The translations under genes and the position numbers were made by a program. Positions 9,227-18,700 of a stretch of 47,998 nt of DNA are shown one piece after another. The notes under the pieces were generated by a model that searched no databases, was not told the origin of the DNA, and saw only the letters and a list, made by a program, of their open reading frames with translations. Source of the stretch: Endozoicomonas sp. (GTDB lineage Bacteria > Pseudomonadota > Gammaproteobacteria > Pseudomonadales > Endozoicomonadaceae); assembly GCA_024509075.1 (NCBI GenBank), contig JAKROC010000004.1, forward strand, positions 1 to 47,998, written 5' to 3'. Each line of letters begins with the position of its first letter. Positions within the stretch are counted from its first letter, which is position 1.

Positions 9227-10758
9227 ATGAAATGCCTTGATACCACCATGACACACCAAGGGCGTGAACCGTCTAGCAGTCAACCGCTGGTCGCGGCCAT
9301 TGATCTTGGCTCAAACAGTTTTCACATGATTGTCGCCAGAGTCGACCAAGGGGAGATCAGACCCGTAGAAAGGTTTGGCAAGAAGGTTCAGCTAGCCTCC
9401 GGTCTTAACCAGCACGACGAACTGACCCCTGAGGCCATGGAGCGCGGTTTTGACTGCCTGAGCCAGTTCGCCCAGTACCTTGCCGGCAATTATTTCCATG
9501 CTGTTCGGGTGGTCGGTACCAATGCTTTACGCAAGGCTCGCAACAGTCATGCTTTTGTTGACAGGGCTCAAGCCATTCTTGGCCATCCCGTGGAAATCAT
9601 TGCCGGGCGGGAAGAAGCCAGGTTGATCTACCTTGGTGTCGCCCAGACTCAGTCTGATGATAATGAGCGCCGCCTGGTGATCGACATCGGCGGCGGCAGT
9701 ACGGAGTTCGTGATTGGCGAACGGTTCGAACCGAAACTGATGGAGAGCCTGCACATGGGCTGCGTCGTGTTCACTGACCGTTTCTTTGGCACCGGCGAAT
9801 TGTCACCACAACGCTTCCAGTCTGCTTATTACGCAGCGCGGCTGGAGTTATTGAATATCGAGAAGTCATACTCCAACCTTGGCTGGGTAGATGCCGTCGG
9901 TTCTTCCGGATCTATCCGGGCGGTCAGCACTATTCTTCAGGCGATGGGGGGGGGGGTGAGATTATCAACCGAGACAACCTGGCCGCATTGAAACAGAAGG
10001 CATTGACCTTCAAGCATATCAATAGCGTCCGTTTTCCGGGCTTAAAGCCGGATCGTCAGGCTATTTTTCCCGCTGGTCTGGCCATCCTGACGGCCTGTTT
10101 CGATGCCCTTGGCATTGAGCATATGCACTATTCTGACGGAGCCCTCAGGGAGGGCGTTCTGCACGATATGCTTGGGCGCGACAGCCACGAAAATGTGCGC
10201 GAACGTACTATCAATGCATTAATGAGTCGTTACCATGTTAACGGGCAGCTGGCCGCCCATGTTATGAGTCACGCCCGCAACTGCTTCAACATGGTGGCAG
10301 GCGCCTGGCAACTGGCCGAGAAAGATCTGGAACTTTTGACCTGGGCAGCTAGAGTATGCCGGATTGGGCTAGATATTTCCCATACCCATTATCATCGTCA
10401 CGGCGCTTATCTGATCGATAATTCTGACCTGATGGGTTTTAGTAAGCAGGAACAGCAGCAGTTAGCCCTGCTGATCAGGGGGCACCGGCGTTCTATATCC
10501 AAACTCCCCCTGAGCAACTGGTCGAAAGAGACAGCCCGTCGGTTAATGCGCCTGACTATTCTGCTACGGATTGCTAACGTGCTGACCCTTGGCCTTGACG
10601 GTGAGGCGCAGCCTGAGTACTCAATGAGTGTCTCACGGTCAACCATATCGCTGTTTTTTCCCGATGACTGGATTGAACAACACCCATTGACGGCGGCTAA
10701 CTTTGCCGAAGAACGCAGCTACTTGAGCAAGGCAGGTTTTAAACTGGTGGTCACTTGA
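9227..10758 (+). pseudogene. ppx: Exopolyphosphatase, frameshifted in a run of 11 G
   Basis: Together the two frames cover a full-length Ppx (about 510 codons; E. coli 513), which releases phosphate from polyphosphate. The N-terminal part (9227 to about 9957) has the ASKHA phosphate-binding motif AAIDLGSNSFHMIVARV and the later DIGGGSTEF loop. The C-terminal part (from about 9957) contains NSVRFPGLKPDR and the HD-like domain. The frames meet at an 11-G run (9946-9956): the original frame requires 9 or 12 G, giving MGGGEIIN. The state may be a sequencing error, a real mutation or a phase-variable tract. As written, translation from the first start ends at 9991. In the HD-like domain the His-Glu pair of E. 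coli (LHEVG) reads VCRIG. No ppk is nearby. Confidence 0.85.
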
Positions 10759-10784
10759 GTAGTCTTGTACAGGGACGTTGCGGT

Positions 10785-12611
10785 TTAGCCCCTCTCTGGC
10801 CCTGAGCGCCCCTCAAGATCTAACTCCCGATACTCCTCACGATCCCTTGTTAACATAATTACCGCACCATCAATCAAGTTGGTGCAGGCGTCGTGTATGT
10901 GAGCGCTGTCGTTCATTAATGAGCTGGCGGTAAATGAGTCCATCTGACTGGAGCGAATCAACTCGTTAAGCTGGCGGTTCATTTGCTCGTCTTGCTCCCT
11001 CAACTCCTGCTTCAGCTGCCCGGCGTGGTGATGAATATGATCATAATTGCGCCGCACGCCCAACAAATCCACCAACTTTAATACTGATGCCAGGCAGATC
11101 CGTAACTGATTGTACTGGTGCCGAATCTGCTCATTGTCACTGTGCAGGTACTGCCCCATGTTTTTATAAACATGCTTGACATGTTTGATGGCCTGGACAA
11201 AATCACGACAGGCAACCTTAAGAGCGAACAGCTCCTGCACCTGGTGCCTGGGCAGATGACCTTCAATGGCACACGAGTAATGAATGATATCTGCGTAAAT
11301 ACCCTTGATGTGACGGATATACAACTCTTTAATCGTCCAGGTTTGTTCGTCACGTATGCAGCTATTAACCAGCTCAGTTAGATTATCTGCCTCTCGAAGC
11401 TTGTCGCCGGTAAGGTAGATACCGTAGCAGATCAGCTCAAGAGAGTTGCGGTATAGATGATCACATTCACGAGTCAGAGCTCGCAGTGCAGCATCAGGGT
11501 AGTTCAACACGGCAGGTGTCAGATGTCGGGCGCGATGAATGTCAGGATTATCCTGCTGGGCAAGATTGAGGTATGACTGCCCATCCGGGTCGGTAAAGAG
11601 TGTTTCCAGCCACCGGATCAGCCAGCGCGACACTGGCAAAAGCAGGACGATGCCCAAAATATTGAACAGAGTGTGAAACAGCGCCAGTTTCAGGGCATGG
11701 TCATCGGGTTTGAAGTGGAGCAGCTCAGCTATCACATTCACCAGAGATTTCAATTGGGGAAACAGCAAAACGGCGAAAACAGCAGTGGCTACATTAAACA
11801 CGATATGGGCAGTGGCAAGCCTTTTTCCTGCCGCGTTGGCACCAACCGCCCCGAGGACCGCCGTAATGGTTGTCCCCATATTGGAACCGATGGCCAGCGC
11901 CAGGGCATTATCATAAGTCAACTGCCCGGAAACCAGGGCAGAAAAGGTCAACACCAACACCGCATTAGTGGACTGCATAATGATGGTGGCCAGCACGCCA
12001 AAGAGGATGTACACCAGCAGTCCGGCCACCCCTTCCACGGCGTAGCCGCTAAAATCGATCACCCCCTGAAATGACTCAAATCCCTCTTTCATGTAATGGA
12101 TACCAAGAAAAAGAAAACCCACGCCAAGCAAAATATAACCAAAACCACTGAAGCTTTTCTCTTTGCGCACCCTGAGCAGCAAACCGAACACCAACAATGG
12201 CATGGCATAAGAGATCAGTGTCAGTTTCATGCCGTAAAGTGCCACCAGCCAGGCTCCCAGGGTGCTCCCCAGGTTGGCACCAAAAATAATTCCAACTCCA
12301 CCAGTCAGGCCAATAAGGCCAGCACTGAGAAAAGAGATCACGATCACCGAAATCAATGAGCTGGATTGCAGCACTGCCGTGGAGATGATGCCAAAAGTCA
12401 GGCTTTTCCAGAGGTTATTGGTGGTTTTTTGTAAAATAGTTTCCAACACGCCGCCAGTAAAAACCTTAAACCCTTTTTCCAGGTAAATCATGCCCAGTAA
12501 AAAAACTGCAACGCCAGCAGTGATCATTTGAAACTCAGGACTAACCCAGAATCCATAGGTCAGCAGCAATAACACGGTCGGTAGAAAGAAGCGTCCGGGC
12601 ATAGGTGTCAC
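10785..12611 (-). CDS. Na/Pi cotransporter family protein with PhoU-like C-terminus
   Basis: A 608-residue inner-membrane protein of the NptA/YjbB-type PF02690 family, which moves phosphate with sodium. The N-terminal about 340 residues hold two inverted repeats of helices, each with the QSS/QST signature (VLQSSSLISV and IMQSTNAVLV), and GANLGST and GSNMGTT loops. The C-terminal about 250 residues are hydrophilic, helical and PhoU-like. E. coli YjbB is shorter but has the same design and exports phosphate. The frame starts with GTG 12611; ATG 12602 is an equally possible start, and neither has a good ribosome binding site. It converges on ppx with 26 bases between, which fits a phosphate theme. 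Confidence 0.85.
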   Translation of the reverse strand: MTPMPGRFFLPTVLLLLTYGFWVSPEFQMITAGVAVFLLGMIYLEKGFKVFTGGVLETILQKTTNNLWKSLTFGIISTAVLQSSSLISVIVISFLSAGLIGLTGGVGIIFGANLGSTLGAWLVALYGMKLTLISYAMPLLVFGLLLRVRKEKSFSGFGYILLGVGFLFLGIHYMKEGFESFQGVIDFSGYAVEGVAGLLVYILFGVLATIIMQSTNAVLVLTFSALVSGQLTYDNALALAIGSNMGTTITAVLGAVGANAAGKRLATAHIVFNVATAVFAVLLFPQLKSLVNVIAELLHFKPDDHALKLALFHTLFNILGIVLLLPVSRWLIRWLETLFTDPDGQSYLNLAQQDNPDIHRARHLTPAVLNYPDAALRALTRECDHLYRNSLELICYGIYLTGDKLREADNLTELVNSCIRDEQTWTIKELYIRHIKGIYADIIHYSCAIEGHLPRHQVQELFALKVACRDFVQAIKHVKHVYKNMGQYLHSDNEQIRHQYNQLRICLASVLKLVDLLGVRRNYDHIHHHAGQLKQELREQDEQMNRQLNELIRSSQMDSFTASSLMNDSAHIHDACTNLIDGAVIMLTRDREEYRELDLEGRSGPERG

Positions 12612-13042
12612 TGGCGTGTCTTAATTACGGTCAGTCCGATAAGTGCCAAATCGGGATGGTAAATTTTGTTATCGACTGGCTAGCAGTCGAAGCCAATTAA
12701 AAATGGCCTTAAACGACAACCGCAAGAATTGAAATCCGGGTTTTATTGGTCAGACAACCCAGTTCAGTCTGATGCATCCGGGTTTAAAGATGGGTACAAA
12801 ATACCTTTGCGATGACAACTATTCAGACTCATCAATTCCTTGCCAATTAAACAAAATACATTACTTTTATTCCTATTGAGTGAGCAATGAGCAGTTATGA
12901 CCTGCATCGCCCTGTTCTCCTGCATATGCAACAGGTTGCCGCCGAGTACTTGGCTCACCTCCCGTTCTGGTTTTTACGTCGTGCGCCATACTCCATTGCA
13001 AAACTCAGACAATCAAAGGTTGCCTTAGTCCGAGGGTAAACA
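12612..13042. other. Intergenic region, no gene seen
   Basis: A 431-base AT-rich divergent spacer between the phosphate transporter gene and the H-NS-like gene. It holds one small hairpin (tcgactg / cagtcga, 12672-12690) and no credible open frame. AT-rich DNA upstream of an H-NS-like gene could be an autoregulatory binding region; that is inference. I found no convincing promoter. Confidence 0.5.
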
Positions 13043-13465
13043 ATGAAATTGCTAGATGAGATACATCATCGACTGGGTAGTAAATCCCGCATCCGTTCTT
13101 TATTCAAGGATGTCACCGTGCAGGAACTTGAGAAGATGCTCAACCGCCTCAGGGACGTTCATCATGAGAAGCTGCAATCCCGGGTAAAAGAAGATGCCAA
13201 ACGACAGAAAAAAATGAAGGATATTGCCGCTATTCAAAAGGAGATGGCCGAACTTGGCGTTACCATATCAGACCTTGATGGTGTCAGTAATACCGGCAAA
13301 GGTTCCAAACGCCGGCGGACGGTCGCCAAGCATACCTTCCAATATGAAAATGCCGCCGGCAAAGCCGTTCAGTGGGAAGGATCAACCACCGGCAGGCTGC
13401 CCAAGGACTTTCAGGAATACCTGGAAAAAACCCAAAAAAAACGGGCTGAGTGCATTGTCAAATAG
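13043..13465 (+). CDS. H-NS family nucleoid-associated protein
   Basis: A 140-residue DNA-binding protein. Residues 23-75 are a charged, predicted coiled-coil oligomerisation region. A basic linker (SKRRR, 88-92) leads to the C-terminal DNA-binding domain, with FQYENAAGKAVQWEG (99-113) followed by TTGRLP (115-120), which corresponds to the minor-groove loop (TGRxP / QGRTP) of H-NS. GAGGG lies 9 bases before the ATG. Such proteins silence AT-rich, often foreign DNA. It could be a StpA- or MvaT-like relative; the C-terminal motif points to H-NS proper. Confidence 0.85.
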   Translation: MKLLDEIHHRLGSKSRIRSLFKDVTVQELEKMLNRLRDVHHEKLQSRVKEDAKRQKKMKDIAAIQKEMAELGVTISDLDGVSNTGKGSKRRRTVAKHTFQYENAAGKAVQWEGSTTGRLPKDFQEYLEKTQKKRAECIVK

Positions 13466-13490
13466 CGGCCTGATAACTGCTGGCGTCGGT

Positions 13491-13512
13491 GGATGACCCT
13501 GTCTGGTCATCC
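13491..13512. terminator. Hairpin between converging H-NS and trhP genes
   Basis: A perfect 8-bp stem ggatgacc / ggtcatcc with a six-base loop lies in the 53 bases between the two stop codons, so it can act in both directions. It lacks a T run on the plus strand. Confidence 0.5.
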
Positions 13513-13518
13513 GAACGG

Positions 13519-14838
13519 TCAAGTCAGGTTTCGCACCAGCAGTGTGTGTTCGTCAGCCACAACGCCCTCTGGCCGTGGCATTTTCACCCGATGGCCGGAG
13601 CCCGGCGCCACCTCAATGGACTCTCCGTGACGATTCTCCAGGTGCGCCAGATTAAAGTTGTGGTTCCCTTGTGGCGTCATCAACTCCAGAGTATCCCCCA
13701 GCTCAAAGCGATTTTTTACCTCGACGGTCAGTTGCTGATCGTCAAACTCCACGATCTCACCGACAAACTGCTGTTTGCTCTCGCGGGAATTGCCGGTTTC
13801 GTAGTTTTGGTACTCATCGTGCACATGGCGACGATAAAAACCCTCGGTAAATCCCCGGTTGGCCAGGCTTTCCAGTGAGTCCATCATGTTCATATCAAAA
13901 GGTACGCCGGCCACGGCATCATCAATAGCTTGACGGTATACCTGAGCGGTTCTGGCCACATAGTAGAAGGACTTGGTACGCCCTTCGATCTTCAGCGAAT
14001 GAATGCCCATTTCGGTAAACCGGCGCACATGCTGAACAGCTCGTAAATCCCGGGAGTTCATGATGTATGTGCCGTGCTCATCTTCAAACGCAGGCATGTA
14101 CTGATCTGGCCGTCCTTTTTCCTGCAGCAGGAAAACCTCGCTACTAGGCTCGCCAGCACCCAGCGTTGGCGTGAAAACCTCTGGGCTGGCCACAGGGATC
14201 ACATCACCACTGTCAGTCTCCTGCGCTCCGTGAGCCTGGTACTGCCAGCGACAAGCATTGGTACAGGTTCCCTGATTTGGGTCTCTTTTGTTGATATAAC
14301 CAGAGAGCAGGCAGCGCCCCGAATAGGCAATACACAAAGAGCCGTGAACAAACACCTCGATCTCTGTGTCCGGGCACTCATCGCGGATTTCCTGTATCTC
14401 CTCCAGCGATAGCTCGCGGGACAGGATAATCCGTTCCAACCCCTGTTTGGCCCAGAACTTCACCGTGGCAAAGTTCACCGCGTTAGCTTGAACAGAGAGG
14501 TGCACCGGCATATGTGGCCAGGTTTCACGCACCATCATAATCAGGCCAGGGTCAGACATAATCAGCGCATCGGGCTTCATGGCAATCACTGGCTCCATAT
14601 CACGCAGATAGGTTTTCACCTTGCTGTTGTGCGGTGCGATATTACTGGCCAGGTAGAGTTTTTTGCCCAGTGCGTGGGCTTCGTCGATGCCAGTTTGCAG
14701 GTTGTCCAGCTTAAAGTCGTTGTTGCGGACTCTCAGGCTGTAGCGAGGCTGGCCAGCGTATACCGCGTCGGCACCGTAGGCGAAGGCAAAGCGCATGTTC
14801 TTGAGGGTGCCTGCTGGCGAGAGGAGTTCCGGTTTCAT
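13519..14838 (-). CDS. trhP: tRNA 5-hydroxyuridine modification protein (U32 peptidase family)
   Basis: About 439 residues from the ATG at 14838 (E. coli YegQ/TrhP is 453). TrhP uses prephenate to hydroxylate U34 of certain tRNAs. The start MKPELLSPAGTLKNMRFAFA is family-typical. The U32 signature region with iron-sulfur cysteines is present (FVHGSLCIAYSGRCLLSGY, then GTCTNACRWQY). The C-terminal beta domain seen in U32 proteins follows. The open frame continues to 14898, but the promoter at 14873-14901 would start transcription near 14866, which excludes the furthest-upstream ATG and supports 14838. AGGA lies just upstream. Confidence 0.92.
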   Translation of the reverse strand: MKPELLSPAGTLKNMRFAFAYGADAVYAGQPRYSLRVRNNDFKLDNLQTGIDEAHALGKKLYLASNIAPHNSKVKTYLRDMEPVIAMKPDALIMSDPGLIMMVRETWPHMPVHLSVQANAVNFATVKFWAKQGLERIILSRELSLEEIQEIRDECPDTEIEVFVHGSLCIAYSGRCLLSGYINKRDPNQGTCTNACRWQYQAHGAQETDSGDVIPVASPEVFTPTLGAGEPSSEVFLLQEKGRPDQYMPAFEDEHGTYIMNSRDLRAVQHVRRFTEMGIHSLKIEGRTKSFYYVARTAQVYRQAIDDAVAGVPFDMNMMDSLESLANRGFTEGFYRRHVHDEYQNYETGNSRESKQQFVGEIVEFDDQQLTVEVKNRFELGDTLELMTPQGNHNFNLAHLENRHGESIEVAPGSGHRVKMPRPEGVVADEHTLLVRNLT

Positions 14839-14872
14839 GATGTCCTGCAGCGAAAAGTCTTGAATGGCGCGC

Positions 14873-14901
14873 ATTATATCAGTGCACAAAAAATGCAACA
14901 G
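14873..14901 (-). promoter_or_regulatory. Promoter of trhP
   Basis: A consensus TATAAT (14873-14878) with CTGTTG (14896-14901) exactly 17 bases upstream on the minus strand. It gives a leader of about 28 bases before the preferred ATG. Confidence 0.6.
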
Positions 14902-14988
14902 TAGTGACGGCCACCGGTTAAAACACGATCAGCGTGGGAGTGATGAGATGAGAGGGAAAAGGGAAAAACGCAGTGGAAAGAGCGGGGC

Positions 14989-15020
14989 GGTTCATACCAG
15001 ATCTGCACCGGGTACGAACC
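14989..15020 (-). terminator. Candidate hairpin after rpmG
   Basis: A 10-bp stem (ggttcgtacc / ggtatgaacc read on the minus strand, one G-U) with a 12-base loop begins 20 bases after the rpmG stop. There is no T run. Confidence 0.35.
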
Positions 15021-15039
15021 AAAGTACAGGCAACAAGAC

Positions 15040-15207
15040 TTACTTGATCTTGTATTCCTTGTACTCGACGTGCTTGCGGACAACCGGGTCGTACTTCTTG
15101 AAAACCAGTTTATCAGGCGTGTTACGCTTGTTTTTGGTGGTTGTGTAGTAATGACCAGTGCCAGCGGTGGAAACCAGCTTGATCTTTTCACGAATACCTT
15201 TCGCCAT
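15040..15207 (-). CDS. rpmG: Large ribosomal subunit protein bL33
   Basis: A 55-codon gene from ATG 15207 to TAA 15040. The protein starts [20 protein letters not shown] and ends [10 protein letters not shown], nearly identical in pattern and equal in length to E. coli bL33. It carries no cysteines, so it is the zinc-independent form. It follows rpmB by 16 bases; rpmB-rpmG is the usual operon. Confidence 0.97.
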   Translation of the reverse strand: MAKGIREKIKLVSTAGTGHYYTTTKNKRNTPDKLVFKKYDPVVRKHVEYKEYKIK

Positions 15208-15223
15208 GATCTATGCTCCTGCC

Positions 15224-15460
15224 TCAGATTTTTTTGCTGCCAGCGCGCAGGTCAGCCAGTACGGCATCGATGCCTTTCTTGTCGATAATACGCATGCCTT
15301 TTGCAGAAACGCGCAGACGCACAAAGCGTTTTTCGCTCTCAACCCAAAAGCGCTTGCTGTGCAGATTAGGCACAAAGCGACGACGGGTTTTGTTCTGAGC
15401 GTGGGAAACGTTATTCCCGGTCATCGGGCGCTTGCCGGTAACCTGACAAACCTTGGACAT
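15224..15460 (-). CDS. rpmB: Large ribosomal subunit protein bL28
   Basis: A 78-residue ribosomal protein, the same length as E. coli bL28. Typical features are the start [21 protein letters not shown], then [17 protein letters not shown] and the end [16 protein letters not shown] lies 8 bases before the ATG. It is first in the rpmB-rpmG pair and divergent from gdhB. Confidence 0.97.
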   Translation of the reverse strand: MSKVCQVTGKRPMTGNNVSHAQNKTRRRFVPNLHSKRFWVESEKRFVRLRVSAKGMRIIDKKGIDAVLADLRAGSKKI

Positions 15461-15763
15461 GTGAATGGCCTCTCAAACCGTCTCTAAAACCAAATAAACC
15501 AGCCATGAGGCCGGAAAACTCAACTGAATTCCAGTGTTCTGCTTCGGGCAGTTCTGCCCATGGTTACAGAGTCAAGAGACCATCAAGACTCATCAGCAGC
15601 TACCCTCATACAACGATCGGGCTTTATATCAAATTCAATCGTCTGTTGCAAATCCCCAAAGCCTCACCCCCCATAAAATCAGCAATAAAAAGGCTTTGAA
15701 ACTTGATCTCGTCTATCTTGACTGATGACCAGAAAGACTGCGTGCGCCAGACAAGGGGAAATA

Positions 15764-18700
15764 ATGAGCCGCTTTCAGGATTTTCGAGCCGTTATCGTAA
15801 ATCAGGTTCAGGCGCTGCTGGCCAAGCGCATGTCAAGAAAAGAGTGTGAGCAAATACTGTCACTGGCAGACGCTTATTATCAAGACGTATCCCCGCAGGA
15901 CCTGACTCAGATCAACAGCGATGACTGCTACGGTGCCCTGCTGTGCCTATGGCAGTTCCTGCAAAGCAGGCCTGCGCAACAGATCAAGGTTCGTGTCTAC
16001 AACCCCGAGCCTGAAACGCACCACTGGCACTCCACCCACAGTATCGTTGAGATCATCGTGATGGATATGCCATTTCTGGTCTCTTCGGTACTAATGGAAC
16101 TGGATCGCCAGAAAATAAAAGTCTACGCCCTGAATCACCCAACATTACTGTGCCAGCGTGATGGCAGTGGCCATTTGCGAACCGTCGGACCTGACCCGTT
16201 GGCTCACAGCGAAGCACTGGTTCGCATGGCCATCGACCGCCAGCCAGACCGGGCCCATTTGACCCGGGTTGCCCGGGGAATCCGCAATACGGTGGAGGAT
16301 GTGCACAGAGCAGTTTCCGACTGGGAAGCCATGCAGAGCCGACTGGCCGAAGCCATTCAGTGGTGCCAGGAACATCGCCCCACTCAAGACGAAGAACACG
16401 AAGAAACACTGGCATTCCTGCACTGGTTGAAAAAAGACAACTTTCTGTTCATTGGGTTTCGTTTCTACGAAATCATCGAGCAAAGTGACAACATGCAACT
16501 GCGCGCCCGCACCCGTAGTGGGCTTGGCACCTTCAGGGAAGATCAGTCCGATGACCAGCTGGAGGTACCGGCCAACATTGCAGCCCGCATCCGGGCTCCA
16601 GAGCTGTTAGTGATCACCAAATCAACCAACCGCTCGACTGTCCAGCGCAACGCCCATCTGGACTACATCGGTATCAAACAGTTCAACGACGAAAGACGTG
16701 TGATCGGTGAGTGGTGTTTTTTCGGACTGTTTTCATCGACTGCCTACAATGCGGGTCTGGACACCATTCCTCTGATCCGCAAAAAAGTCGCCAGATTAAT
16801 CCAGAACATCTGCCATTGCGCCAACAGTCATCGCGGCAATGCCCTGCGACATATCATTAACAGCTATCCTCGGGATGAGCTGCTACAGGCCAGTTACATT
16901 CAGCTTGAAGGGGTGATTAACGGGATACTTGATTGCCATGAGTTGCGCCAACTGAAGGTTTTCCTGCGGCCTGATGCCTACGATCGCTTTATCACTGTGC
17001 TGGTTTACGTCTCAAGGGATAATTTCAATACGGAACTACGGCTGAAAATGCAGCGGATACTGCTCAACGAGCTGGGTGGAAACAGCATTGACTTCAACGT
17101 TCAGCTATCAGAAAACCCGATGGCACAATTGCGCTTTACCGTCCACTGTCAGAGTGCTACCGCGCTCAACGTTGACGTCGAGCAGCTCGAGGCCATGATT
17201 CACGAAGCCATGCTGAGCTGGTCAGACCGCTTGCAACAGTCATTGAAAGAAGCGTTTGGCGAAGCGGCCGGTAACCGGCTGACCCAGTGCTACCTTGAGG
17301 CATTTCCCGCCGCTTACCGGGAAGACGTCACACCTCGTCAGTCGGTGGCAGATATTCAACGCCTTGAGGCAATCAAGGATCACCACCCCATCAGCACCAG
17401 CCTGTATCGGCCAGTGACCGACCACTATCGCTGGCACTTTCGGGTACTTGGCAAAGGCCCCTTGCTGGCACTGTCGGACATCCTGCCGATCCTGGAAAAA
17501 ATGGGTGTCAAAGTACGCAGTGCCAGGCCGTACGCCATCAATCCCTCTGGGTTGCAACGAGTGTGGGTACTTGATTTCAGTATCGAACCTGTTGGTAGCG
17601 CCATGGCAACGCCGGCAAGCGTCGGCAACACCAACCTTGAAGACGCTTATCTGCGCGAGCAGTTTCGAGAGGTATTCATTCGCACCTGGAAGGGGCAGAT
17701 GGAGAACGACGGGTTTAATGGTCTGGTGGTTTCCGCCGGGCTGAACTGGGAGCAGGTCGTGCTCATCAGAGCGTTGTCCAAATACTTGTTGCAGCTGCAA
17801 GTACCTTTCAGCCAAAGCTATATGCAAAAAGTGCTCAACAGCAATCCGGCGGTGGTGCGTGAGATAGCTGACCTGTTCAGCATCCGCTTCTACCCCGGCT
17901 TTCGCGGCGACCGCCAGACTATGGCCAGCAACAGCTCTGAGCGTATTAACCAGCTGCTGGATAAAGTGGCCAATCTGGATGAAGATCGCATTCTGCGCCA
18001 CTTTCTCAGCGTGATCGAAGCCATTTCCAGAACCAGCGCCTACCAGAAAAAAGATGGTGAGCCGAAAGGTTATCTCGCTTTCAAGTTGGTGCCCGGGCAG
18101 ATTCCCACCTCGCCGCAGCCAAGACCGATGTTTGAGATATTTGTCTATTCGCCCCGGTTTGAAGGCATTCATATGCGCGGTGGCAAGATTGCCCGGGGTG
18201 GACTGCGCTGGTCTGACCGCATGGAAGACTTTCGCACCGAGATTCTTGGTCTGGTCAAAGCTCAGATGATCAAAAACGCAATCATTGTCCCCCACGGCGC
18301 CAAAGGTGGGTTTGTCACCAAGAGATTGCCAGCCAGCGGCTCCCGGGAAGATGTCCAGACCGAAGGTATCGCCTGTTACCGGGCCTTTATCTCCGGACTG
18401 CTGGATCTGACCGACAATCTTCAGGCTGGTAACATTACGCCACCGCAGGATGTGATTCGCTATGACGACGACGACCCTTACCTGGTGGTGGCTGCAGACA
18501 AAGGCACTGCGAGTTTTTCCGACATCGCCAATGATGTTGCCAAGGTCTATGGCTTCTGGCTTGGCGATGCCTTTGCCTCTGGCGGCAGCCAGGGCTATGA
18601 CCACAAAAAAATGGGCATCACCGCCCGTGGGGCCTGGGAGTCGGTCAAGCGCATCTTCAAGGAGCGGGAAATCGACACCCAGAGTCAGGACTTCACAGTG

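Noticed and set aside
12764..12958. 64-codon minus-strand frame before the H-NS-like gene
   Set aside because: No ribosome site, no motif, lies in AT-rich spacer.
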